The notes under the pieces were generated by a model. That model worked only from the letters and a program-made list of their open reading frames with translations, made no database searches and was not told the DNA's origin. Source: Nocardioides marinus (lineage in GTDB: Bacteria > Actinomycetota > Actinomycetes > Propionibacteriales > Nocardioidaceae). Taken from it: DNA of 64,000 nucleotides. Made by a program: the position numbers and the translations under genes. The stretch lies in NCBI RefSeq assembly GCF_013408145.1, contig NZ_JACBZI010000001.1:2680001-2744000 (forward strand). Direction: 5' to 3'. Positions 27,051-34,420 of this stretch are shown here, piece by piece; the first letter of the stretch is position 1, and each line of letters begins with the position of its first letter.

Positions 27051-27506
27051 TCACTTCCTGCCGAAGACCTGCGCGAGGTACCAGGTGCCGTCCTCGCTCT
27101 GCTTGGCACCCACGCCCAGCATGGTGAAGGAGCCGTCGAGGATGTTCTTGCGGTGGCCCTCGGAGTCCATCCAGGCGTCCAGGACGCCCTGGGGTGCGGT
27201 GAAGCCGTAGGCGACGTTCTCCCCCACGCCCGACAGGTCGCACTTCTTCAGGATCGGCGTCAGGTCCTGGTGGAACATCCGCTCCTGGCGCGCCATCCGT
27301 CGGGCCTGCTTCTTCGCGAAGCGCTTGACGCACTTGCGCTTGGCGAGCTTGTCCTCGTCGTGCTGCTCGCGGATCTCGTTGGTCAACCGGTGGATGCCGG
27401 TCTGGAAGTTCGAGGCGGTGCGCGCGCTCGCGGGAGCGGCGCCCAGGCCGACTGCCAGCAGCGGCAGGACCACGAGGACGGTGAGGAGGCCCGAGAGATG
27501 ACGCAT
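27051..27506 (-). CDS. Secreted CAP (SCP/PR-1) domain protein
   Basis: A 151-residue exported protein. After a signal peptide (to about residue 30, APASA), a CAP domain runs to the end, with motifs [29 protein letters not shown] and the terminal [10 protein letters not shown]. Function in bacteria is uncertain. The ATG at 27506 is preferred over GTG 27515 because TACCGT ends exactly 7 nt upstream of it, giving a leaderless message. The same sequence TANCGTGGAGGACATG also precedes the gene at 40204. Confidence 0.87.
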   Translation of the reverse strand: MRHLSGLLTVLVVLPLLAVGLGAAPASARTASNFQTGIHRLTNEIREQHDEDKLAKRKCVKRFAKKQARRMARQERMFHQDLTPILKKCDLSGVGENVAYGFTAPQGVLDAWMDSEGHRKNILDGSFTMLGVGAKQSEDGTWYLAQVFGRK

Positions 27507-27578
27507 GTCCTCCACGGTAGGAAGAACGGGCCGAGGATTCCGAGTTCTCGACGGATTCTTTACGTCATCGCGACACGC

Positions 27579-28253
27579 TCAGGCGGGGTGGGCGACCACC
27601 ACGACGTTGCTGAGGTACGTCGCTCCGTCCCAGTCCTCGCAGGTCAGCAGGACCAGCCGCGGCGGGCCGTCCTGGGCGAAGACCTGCTCCGCGCGCCGGG
27701 CCAGCTCGCCCTTGCCGAGGACCCGGACCGACTCGACCACCCAGCGGGTGCGGCGCTCCTCCGAGGAGACGACCACCCGGTCGCCGGGCTCGAGCATCTC
27801 GAGGTCGTCGAGAGCTCCACCACCGGTGTGCACGGTGTGGCCGGCCAGCAGGGCCCGGCCGGGCTCGCCGGGCGCGGCCCCCTCGCCCCACCAGCCGACC
27901 CGCTGCGGGTCGGCCGGCGGGACGAGCACGTCGCGGCGGGTGCCCACCGCGTCGATCGGGGCGGCGACGTCGAGCGCCGGGATCCTCAGCCGGGTGGGGT
28001 CACCCGGCCTGGAGCGCAGGCTCTTCGCAGGCGGCGGCGGGGTCGCCGTGGCGGAGCCCGCTGCGGCTCCGGAGGTGCTGGTCGGGGCCGGGTCGTTCAC
28101 GGACCGGTCCGAGGACGAGCCCGGCTGCTGCCACCACCAGACGAGTCCGAGGGCGACGAGCGACACGGCGACCAGGCCCAGCGCTGCCGAGAGCCAGGAC
28201 CGGCCCCGGCTGCCGGTGTCGCCCCGCACGCTGTCCCCCACGCTGCCCCCCAC
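27579..28253 (-). CDS. Class F-like sortase
   Basis: A 224-residue protein with one N-terminal TM helix (WLSAALGLVAVSLVALGLVWWW), a Ser/Thr/Pro linker, and a sortase fold. Catalytic His is in LLAGHTVHTGGG (about 139) and Cys in LVLLTCEDWDG (about 205). The Arg that usually follows the Cys by about ten residues (often in a YR-N context) is not obvious, since the sequence there reads YLSN. The gene starts 12 bp after the stop of a large membrane-anchored protein that may be its substrate. GTG 28253 is chosen, but GTG 28238 is also possible. Confidence 0.82.
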   Translation of the reverse strand: MGGSVGDSVRGDTGSRGRSWLSAALGLVAVSLVALGLVWWWQQPGSSSDRSVNDPAPTSTSGAAAGSATATPPPPAKSLRSRPGDPTRLRIPALDVAAPIDAVGTRRDVLVPPADPQRVGWWGEGAAPGEPGRALLAGHTVHTGGGALDDLEMLEPGDRVVVSSEERRTRWVVESVRVLGKGELARRAEQVFAQDGPPRLVLLTCEDWDGATYLSNVVVVAHPA

Positions 28254-28264
28254 GCTGCTCGGCG

Positions 28265-29425
28265 TCAGCGGCCGGCACGGCGGGTCACCACGGCGGCCGC
28301 ACCGGCGACCAGGCCGAGGGCGAGGACGAGCAGTGCCCACGGGGAGCGGGCGAGGTCACCGGCACGCTCCAGCGCCGAGCCCTCGGCACCGGCGTCCACA
28401 CCGGTCGGGACGGCCGAGCCGTCGGCGCCGGTCGCGGCGGCCTCGGCGTCGCTGCTGCTGTCGACCGAGAGGCTGGTGCCCAGCACGCCGCTGTCCTGGC
28501 CGGCCTCACGGTCGGTGCCGTCGTCGTCAGCGTCCTGCGACGTGCCGGCCACACCGGAGTCCTCGCCGGACTCGTCGCCGGACTCGCTGCCGCCGTCGGT
28601 GCCGGAGTCGGAGTCACCGGTCGTGGAGTCGTCGTCGGCCGTGCCGGCGGTGTCGCACTCCTCGACCCAGAAGACCTTGGTCTTGGTGTCGTTGCCCTTG
28701 CTGTGCGGCGTCGCCACGGTCAGCTTCACGTGGTAGCCCTGCTTCGGGTGCGGCTCGCCGTCGAAGGAGAGGGTGTAGGTCTCACGGCCGTCGAGGCCGG
28801 TCTCGGTGCCGGCGCCGGTCGCGCTGTCGCCGCCCACGAAGACCTCGGCGGGGCCGTCGACCGAGAGCCCCACGTCGGTGGTGGGGGCGTGCATGGCGAA
28901 GGAGACCTGCGAGACCACGTCGTCGCCCTCGTCGAAGCCGTACCACTCGACCTGGAACGTGCAGCCCGGGTGCGGGGTGTTGTTGGGGATCCCGTCCATC
29001 TCGCCGTACGGCGCGATCTTGACGGTGCCGTTGTTGCCGGCCGGGTCCTGGCTCTTCCCCTGGGTCTTGTCCTTGCTCTTGCCCTTGGCCTTGCCGTCGT
29101 TCTGGCCATTGGCCTTGGCCTCGCTCTGGCCCTTGGCCTTGCCGTTCGGCTGGCCGGCGGCGGCGTTCCCACTCGTGCCCTGCGCCTTGCCCTTGGTCTT
29201 CGCCTTGTCCTTGGCCTTGCCCTTGGCCTTGCCGTTCGCCTTGCCGTTCGCCTTGCCGGCGGAGCTGTCAGCCTGGGAGGTGCCGGCCTTGCCCTGGCCG
29301 TTCCCCTGGCCGTTGCCCTGATCGTTCCCCTGGCCGCCGGCGAGGGCCGCGACCGGGGCGGTGAGGACGAGTGCCGACGCCAGGGTGGCGGCGGCAAGAG
29401 GGCGCGCGAGGACGCGTCGAGACAT
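28265..29425 (-). CDS. Low-complexity, membrane-anchored surface protein next to sortase
   Basis: A 386-residue exported protein with an AGGAGA ribosome-binding site. Signal peptide MSRRVLARPLAAATLASALV is followed by about 120 residues of G/N/Q/K/A repeats (GQGNGQGNGQGK, KANGKAKGKAK types), then a folded domain of about 120 residues with two Cys (GCTFQVEWYGFDEGDD and EECDTAG). An acidic D/S/G/T stalk, a C-terminal TM helix (PWALLVLALGLVAGAAAVV) and RRAGR complete it. This is the layout of a sortase substrate, but no LPxTG-like motif is found before the helix. Function unknown. Confidence 0.75.
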   Translation of the reverse strand: MSRRVLARPLAAATLASALVLTAPVAALAGGQGNDQGNGQGNGQGKAGTSQADSSAGKANGKANGKAKGKAKDKAKTKGKAQGTSGNAAAGQPNGKAKGQSEAKANGQNDGKAKGKSKDKTQGKSQDPAGNNGTVKIAPYGEMDGIPNNTPHPGCTFQVEWYGFDEGDDVVSQVSFAMHAPTTDVGLSVDGPAEVFVGGDSATGAGTETGLDGRETYTLSFDGEPHPKQGYHVKLTVATPHSKGNDTKTKVFWVEECDTAGTADDDSTTGDSDSGTDGGSESGDESGEDSGVAGTSQDADDDGTDREAGQDSGVLGTSLSVDSSSDAEAAATGADGSAVPTGVDAGAEGSALERAGDLARSPWALLVLALGLVAGAAAVVTRRAGR

Positions 29426-29562
29426 GGGGGATCTCCTGTGGGATCGGGACTCGGGACGTGGCCCGGTGGCCACGGCGACGGCGCCGGGTGGCGCAGCGTC
29501 GCGTGCCCTTGATGTCCCCCGCCCCGGACCGGTCTAACCACCCGGTCGGGTAAGACGGCTCA

Positions 29563-30921
29563 CTAGACCGCCGTCCGACCCCGCCGCTGGTCGCGCTGCT
29601 CGTCCTCGTCCTCCTGCTGCTGGGCCCACTGCGCGCGGCGGCACTCGAGCCGGCTCATGACCGGTCCCGCGGTGGCCCCGTGGACCACCACCGACACCAC
29701 GATCGTCAGGCCGACGGTCGACCACAGCCAGCCGGACCTGAAGTCGGCGACGTCGGCCCCCGCGTAGGCCAGGTAGTACAGCGATCCCACACCCCGCACG
29801 CCGAAGAAGGCGGTCGCGACCCGTTCGCGCCGGGTGAGCGTCCCGGGCCCCTCGGTCGGCGCCCGGACTGCGAGCGCCACCCAGGCCGCCGCCGGACGGA
29901 TCAGACCGACCACCGCGACCGCCACGGCCACCGAGCGCCAGTCGAGGTCCTCCAGGAGACCCCGGGTCAGCGCGATGCCGAGCGCCAGGAGCACGAAGAG
30001 GGTCAGCAGCCTCTCGAGGCGCTCCACCACCTGGTGCATGTCGCGGTGGTAGCTGTGCCGTCGCTCGGCGGCGCGGAAGGTCATGGCGCAGGCGAAGACC
30101 GCGAGGAAGCCGTAGCCCTGGGCGACCTCGCCGACGCCGTACGCCGTGAACAGAGCCGCCACGGCGAGCAGGGGCTCCCCGCGCTCGGCCACGCGCAGCG
30201 CCGGGTTGTCGGCCCGGAAGGCGACCCTGGCGAGCAGGTGGCCCACGAGCATGCCCGCGGCGACCCCGATGGCGGTCTTCCCGAGCAGCTCCCACGCGAC
30301 CCACCGGGCACCCCAGTCGGAGACCGCGCCCTCGGTGGCGAGCAGGATCGCGGCGTACACGAACGGGAAGGCCAGCCCGTCGTTGAGCCCGGCCTCGGAG
30401 GTGAGCGCGAAGCGGACCTCGTCGTCCTCGGTCTCCGACTCCACGTCCTCCTCGTCGTCGGAGACGGTGGGGCCCCCGACCTGGACGTCGGAGGCGAGCA
30501 CCGGGTCGGTGGGCGCCAGGACCGCACCGAGGAGCAGCGCCACGGCGGGTGCGGCACCGAGGGCCCAGCCGAGCAGGGCGACCGAGGCGATGGAGAGCGG
30601 CATCGCGACCCCGAGCAACCGCCACGCTGGCGACCACGTCCTCCACGACGAGAGCCGGCGCAGGTCGAGGGGCCGGTCGATGGCCAGCCCCACCCCCATC
30701 AGCGCGACGATGACGGTCAGCTCGGTGGCGTGCTCGATGAGGGCGCGGTTGTCGTCGTGGCCCAGGGGCAGGTCCTCGGGCAGCGGGGTCAGCCCGATCA
30801 GCATCCCGGTGCCGATGAGCAGCATCGGCGTGGTCACCGGGGCGCCGCGCAGCACCGCGGGCAGCAGCACCGAGAGGATCAGGCAGAGCCCGGCGACGAG
30901 GTAGACGAGGTCGGCGCTCAT
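29563..30921 (-). CDS. CPA1-type sodium/proton antiporter
   Basis: A 452-residue polytopic membrane protein with about 12 TM helices. Family motifs are LAPTDPVLASDVQVG, the catalytic TSEAGLNDGLAFPFVYA (Asn-Asp pair typical of electroneutral CPA1/NhaP exchangers) and a FFGVRGVGSLYYLAYA segment. A cytosolic acidic loop DDEEDVESETEDDE is inserted between the first two motifs, which is unusual. It likely exports Na+ or K+ in exchange for protons. The start MSADLVYLV is set by the first hydrophobic helix. It stands alone. Confidence 0.87.
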   Translation of the reverse strand: MSADLVYLVAGLCLILSVLLPAVLRGAPVTTPMLLIGTGMLIGLTPLPEDLPLGHDDNRALIEHATELTVIVALMGVGLAIDRPLDLRRLSSWRTWSPAWRLLGVAMPLSIASVALLGWALGAAPAVALLLGAVLAPTDPVLASDVQVGGPTVSDDEEDVESETEDDEVRFALTSEAGLNDGLAFPFVYAAILLATEGAVSDWGARWVAWELLGKTAIGVAAGMLVGHLLARVAFRADNPALRVAERGEPLLAVAALFTAYGVGEVAQGYGFLAVFACAMTFRAAERRHSYHRDMHQVVERLERLLTLFVLLALGIALTRGLLEDLDWRSVAVAVAVVGLIRPAAAWVALAVRAPTEGPGTLTRRERVATAFFGVRGVGSLYYLAYAGADVADFRSGWLWSTVGLTIVVSVVVHGATAGPVMSRLECRRAQWAQQQEDEDEQRDQRRGRTAV

Positions 30922-30977
30922 GGCCCGAGGATGACCGACTCGGCGCCCGTGCAGTTCACCCCGCCGGCCGCGCTGGA

Positions 30978-31023
30978 GTCGTGCCCCTGAGCGGGCGCCC
31001 TGGCGCCCGCTCAGGGGCACGAC
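30978..31023 (-). terminator. 22-bp-arm perfect palindrome ending the Tad operon
   Basis: Arms 30978-30999 (GTCGTGCCCCTGAGCGGGCG...) and 31002-31023 are exact complements with only a 2-nt centre. It lies 16 bp past the stop of the last Tad gene and 57 bp before the antiporter start, which fits a strong intrinsic stem terminator without a U-tract. Confidence 0.7.
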
Positions 31024-31038
31024 CCACGGTGGGGCAGG

Positions 31039-31497
31039 TCACTCCCCGACCAGGGAGCTGGCCTCCCCCTCCGCCGCCACGATGGTCTCGTCAGCAGCGC
31101 CGGGAATCGCGAGCGGGAGGTCGAGCGGGGCGGTGAGACGGACGTGCACGCTGCTGGTGGCGCGGTCGACGCGGACGCTGACGCGCAGGCCGGGGTACTC
31201 CTGGTGGGCGCGCACCTGGCGCAGGTAGGCCTCCACCCCCGCGCGGGCGGCCGCCGCGTCCACCGGAAGGTCGTCGGTGGGGACCCCCTGGGTGTACGTC
31301 GCCCGGCCGGTGGCGCCGGCGTCGGCCCCGGACAGCGCGGCCCCGTCGGCGAGGGTGCTGAGGCCGGAGCGCTGCAGGTAGGCCGCGGTCGCGTCGGTGA
31401 CCAGCGCGATGCCCAGCGCCAGGACGGTGGCGAAGCCGACGATCAGCGGCGTCACCGAGCCGCGCTGCCCGCGGTCGTCCCGCTGATGACGGCTCAC
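31039..31497 (-). CDS. TadG-like pilus assembly/secretion protein
   Basis: A 152-residue protein with RGQRGSVTPLIVGFATVLAL, a prepilin-like hydrophobic N-terminus of the TadG-related (Flp pilus-assembly) type, then a secreted domain with LADGAALSGADAGA. It is the last gene of the Tad operon. GTG 31497 overlaps the upstream stop by four bases (GTGA), which supports the start and translational coupling. Confidence 0.75.
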   Translation of the reverse strand: MSRHQRDDRGQRGSVTPLIVGFATVLALGIALVTDATAAYLQRSGLSTLADGAALSGADAGATGRATYTQGVPTDDLPVDAAAARAGVEAYLRQVRAHQEYPGLRVSVRVDRATSSVHVRLTAPLDLPLAIPGAADETIVAAEGEASSLVGE

Positions 31498-31988
31498 GGG
31501 GCGCCCACCTCTTGGTAGCGACCCACCGGCACGCTGTGGGCGGCGTCGAGGGCGAAGCTCGGCTCCCCCGCCCCGAGCAGGTCGGGCAGGAAGGGCAGGT
31601 CGACCCGGGTGCCGATGACGACGGTGACGACCGAGGTGCCGCTGTGGCAGTCGGCCGGGATCGTGCAGTCGACGCGGACCTGCAGGGGCGCGCCTTCGAG
31701 GCCCTGGTCGGCCAGTGCCTGGCGAGCCGCCGCCTCGGCCCGCTGCCGACCGGTGGTGTCGTCGCCGGCGAGCACGTAGGCGCGCGCCGCGGACCGGGCG
31801 GCTGCCTCCACGCCGAACGCGCCGCGCTGCACCTCGAAGACGCTCAGCACGATCCAGAGCATCGGCAGCAGGAGCAGCACCCCCAGCCAGACAACCTCGA
31901 CCAGCGCGCTGCCCTGCTCGCCCCGCCTCGTGTGGTCCAGCGCGGTCCATGGGCCTCGCTGGACCACACGAGCCGTTGCCCCGGTCAT
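31494..31988 (-). CDS. TadE-like pseudopilin with embedded palindromic repeat
   Basis: A 164-residue protein: GEQGSALVEVVWLGVLLLLP then a long TM helix, as in TadE pseudopilins, and an extracellular domain with two Cys (CTIPADC). ATG 31988 overlaps the preceding stop (ATGA). The first about 20 residues (ARVVQRGPWTALDHTRRG) are encoded entirely by a dispersed palindrome (31927-31972), so the N-terminus looks like a later addition. A true start inside the palindrome (GTG) is possible. The role is probably minor pilin or pilus assembly. Confidence 0.75.
   Translation of the reverse strand: MTGATARVVQRGPWTALDHTRRGEQGSALVEVVWLGVLLLLPMLWIVLSVFEVQRGAFGVEAAARSAARAYVLAGDDTTGRQRAEAAARQALADQGLEGAPLQVRVDCTIPADCHSGTSVVTVVIGTRVDLPFLPDLLGAGEPSFALDAAHSVPVGRYQEVGAP
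31927..31972. repeat. Dispersed palindrome inside TadE coding sequence
   Basis: CTCGTGTGGTCCAGCG (31927-31942) pairs perfectly with CGCTGGACCACACGAG (31957-31972) around a 14-nt loop. A second copy with a degenerate right arm is at 38887-38932, in intergenic DNA. Confidence 0.85.
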
Positions 31989-32383
31989 GGCTGGAGCTCC
32001 TGCACTGCGTGCCCGGCCACCTCGAGGTCCACACCCGGGCCACCGAGACCCAGCGCGGGCACGCTTGCGCGCACCGTCACTACGACCGTCGGCGCGCCGT
32101 CCACGGAGACCACACGGGCCGAGACGTCGTCGGCGAACCGAGCGGCCAGCGCCCCGGCGATCTGGTCGCGGGTGCGAGCGACGCCGTCGGACGGCCCTCG
32201 GCCGACGGTGGCGGCGTAGCGGGCACCGTCGGAGGCCGCCGCGGTCAGGGTGTTGCGCACCAGGAGCACCAGCGACACCTGGAGGACGCCCAGCACGAGC
32301 GGGACGAGGACCACCACGACGAGCACGAAGTCGACGACGGCCGCACCCCCCTGGGTGCGGGCGCGGCCCCGGCAGCGGAGCAC
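31985..32383 (-). CDS. TadE family pseudopilin
   Basis: A 132-residue protein with the TadE-like N-terminus GGAAVVDFVLVVVVLVPLVLGVL and an extracellular domain ending VEVAGHAVQELQP-like. It is the middle gene of a tightly packed run: its GTG start overlaps the stop of the small pilin-like gene by one base (TAGTG), and its own stop overlaps the next ATG. It fits the Rv3656-Rv3654 type cluster of mycobacteria. Function in pilus assembly is inferred from context. Confidence 0.8.
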   Translation of the reverse strand: MLRCRGRARTQGGAAVVDFVLVVVVLVPLVLGVLQVSLVLLVRNTLTAAASDGARYAATVGRGPSDGVARTRDQIAGALAARFADDVSARVVSVDGAPTVVVTVRASVPALGLGGPGVDLEVAGHAVQELQP

Positions 32384-32580
32384 TACTGGACCTGGCGCAG
32401 TGCCCGACGCAGCAGCGAGGAGAGCTCGTCCTGGGCCACGATCGTCAGGACGCCGACGATCCCGGCCGACATCACGGTGACGAGCACCCAGCCGGGTACG
32501 TCGCCGCGCTGGTCGCGGGGTCGCTCGGTCAGCGGCAGGGCGCCGACCAGGGTCAGGGCCAGGAGGTGGAGAGCGGTCAT
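32383..32580 (-). CDS. Small Flp pilin-like membrane protein
   Basis: A 65-residue protein with an N-terminal hydrophobic leader (MTALHLLALTLVGALPL), the charged segment RPRDQRGDVPG, a single TM helix (WVLVTVMSAGIVGVLTIVA) and a short amphipathic tail. Size and position (after tadC and before TadE genes) match the major Flp pilin slot. The sequence match to a prepilin cleavage site is only partial (G-D-V-P-G), so the assignment is cautious. Confidence 0.65.
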   Translation of the reverse strand: MTALHLLALTLVGALPLTERPRDQRGDVPGWVLVTVMSAGIVGVLTIVAQDELSSLLRRALRQVQ

Positions 32581-32624
32581 GGTGGTTCCTTTCGCGGGTC
32601 CGCCCGCGCGGGGCGGTGGGGGGA

Positions 32625-33569
32625 TCAGGGAGCGCTGAGACTCAGCCCGACGACACCGGGCCAGAAGGCGAAGAGCACGGTCACGGGAAGGACGAGGAAG
32701 ACCACCGGGACCATCATCAGCACCTCGCGACGGGCCGCGGACTCGATGAGCTCGCGGCGGGCCGCCTCGCGCACGTCGGCGGCCTGGGCGTGGAGGACGT
32801 CGGCCAGCGGCGTACCGCGCTCGACCGCGACCGCGACGCCCTGGGCGAACCGCGCGACGACGGGGACACCGGTGGTGGCGGCCAACCGGTCGAAGGCGAC
32901 TCCCACGGGGTCGCCGGTGCGGATCTCGGCCAGCACGCGCCCCAGGTCGCGGCTCAGCTCGCCGCGGCAGCGCCGGACCACGCGGTCCAACGCACCGACG
33001 GGGCTCTCACCGGCCGCGACGGAGAGGGCGAGCAGCTCGGCGACGGTCGGGAAGTCGGCGAGGATCCGGCGCTCACGGGCCCGGACCTGGGAGGTGAGGT
33101 AGGTGTCGCGGGCCAGCACCCCGAGGGTGAAGGCCACCGCGCAGATCAGCAGGTGCCCGACGACGTTGCCTCCCCCACCGAGGGTGCGCAGCAGGCCCCA
33201 GGCGGCGGTGACGCCGAAGCCGACCAGACCCCACACCACCTGCTCGACCCGGATGTCGTGCACGGTGAGGTCGAGGCCGGCACGCTCGAGTCGCCGACGC
33301 ACGGAGGTGGCGCCCCCGAGGACGCGCTCGACCGCGTCGGCCAGGGCCCGCAGCACGGGGCCGTAGACAGCCACGGCAGCGCCCACCAGAGGGGGCGCCG
33401 GGTGCCGGCTCGGTGCGGCGGTCGGCGCCACCTGCGGCAGGTCGCGGACGTAGGGCAGCACCCGGTCCGAGAGCTGGGCACGCCCCAGCACGCGCAGCCG
33501 CGTGACCACCAGCAGCAGACCGGCTCCGAGCGCGCCCCCGAGCACCGCACCCCACATGACGGTGGTCAC
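32625..33569 (-). CDS. tadC: TadC-type inner membrane platform protein
   Basis: A 314-residue type II secretion F-domain protein. An N-terminal TM helix, a cytosolic segment, then the T2SF domain (FPTVAELLALSVAAGESPVGALDRV and GVPVVARFAQGVAVAVERGTPLADVL) and two C-terminal TM helices are visible. It pairs with TadB to form the platform used by the TadA ATPase. GTG 33569 overlaps the tadB stop by four bases (GTGA). ATG 33557 is an alternative start. Confidence 0.85.
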   Translation of the reverse strand: MTTVMWGAVLGGALGAGLLLVVTRLRVLGRAQLSDRVLPYVRDLPQVAPTAAPSRHPAPPLVGAAVAVYGPVLRALADAVERVLGGATSVRRRLERAGLDLTVHDIRVEQVVWGLVGFGVTAAWGLLRTLGGGGNVVGHLLICAVAFTLGVLARDTYLTSQVRARERRILADFPTVAELLALSVAAGESPVGALDRVVRRCRGELSRDLGRVLAEIRTGDPVGVAFDRLAATTGVPVVARFAQGVAVAVERGTPLADVLHAQAADVREAARRELIESAARREVLMMVPVVFLVLPVTVLFAFWPGVVGLSLSAP

Positions 33570-34420
33570 GACAGGATCCTCCGCTCCACCGGGAGCCGGC
33601 CGATGCGCATCATCAGCCGGTAGGCCACCAGGCACAGCCCGGCGCCCACCGCGAGCACGACCACCCCGGCGCCGGAGGCGTAGCGCCCGATGACCTCGGT
33701 CTGGAAGGACATCAGCAGCAGCACGACCCAGGGCGCCGCCACGGCGAGCCGGGCGCCGTTGACGGTCCAGGCCTGCCGCGCCTCGAGCTCGGAGCGGGTG
33801 CGGGCGTCGTCGCGCAGGTAGCCCGACAGGTTGCGCAACAACCGCCCGAGGTCCCCGCCACCGACGTCGCGCGCCACGCGCAGGCTCTCGCAGACCCGGT
33901 CCCCGACCGGGTCGGCCAGCCGGGCCTTGAGCCGGTCGAGGCAGTCCCCGAAGCGGCCGCTGACCTGGTAGTCCAGCCCGAAGGCCGTGAACGCCGCCCG
34001 GAGCGGCGCGGGGCCGCGGACGCCCAGGCCGGCCAGGGCGTCGGGCAGCGACATGCCGGCTCGTACGGCGGAGGCGAGGTTGTCCACGGCATCGGGCCAG
34101 ACCTCGGCCAGCTCCCGCTGCCGGCGTACGGCGCGGCCGCGGACCACCGCGAGCGGCAGGTAGGCGGCGATCACTCCGAAGGCCAGGGCGACCGTGGCGG
34201 TGCCCGAGGCGACCTGGACCACCAGCGTGGCCAGCAGGCCGCTCACCGAGCACAGGGCCACCAGGGCGGCCGGGCTGACGCTCCCGATCCCGGCCGAGGC
34301 CAGCATGCGCTCCAGCCGCCCCGGGCCGCGCTCGGTGGGACGCGCGGGACGCGGGACGGCGAAGGCCGACCAGATCAGCAGCAGCCCGGTCCCGACCCCG
34401 AGCCCGACGAGGGCGCCCAT
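33566..34420 (-). CDS. tadB: TadB-type inner membrane platform protein
   Basis: A 284-residue T2SF family membrane protein. TM helices lie near residues 1-22, 52-90 and at the C-terminus, with a central cytosolic domain WPDAVDNLASAVRAGMSLPDAL and DPVGDRVCESLRVARDVGGGDLGRLLRNLS. Its ATG overlaps the tadA stop by one base (TGATG), and its stop overlaps tadC. It is the platform subunit for Flp pilus extrusion. Confidence 0.87.
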   Translation of the reverse strand: MGALVGLGVGTGLLLIWSAFAVPRPARPTERGPGRLERMLASAGIGSVSPAALVALCSVSGLLATLVVQVASGTATVALAFGVIAAYLPLAVVRGRAVRRQRELAEVWPDAVDNLASAVRAGMSLPDALAGLGVRGPAPLRAAFTAFGLDYQVSGRFGDCLDRLKARLADPVGDRVCESLRVARDVGGGDLGRLLRNLSGYLRDDARTRSELEARQAWTVNGARLAVAAPWVVLLLMSFQTEVIGRYASGAGVVVLAVGAGLCLVAYRLMMRIGRLPVERRILS

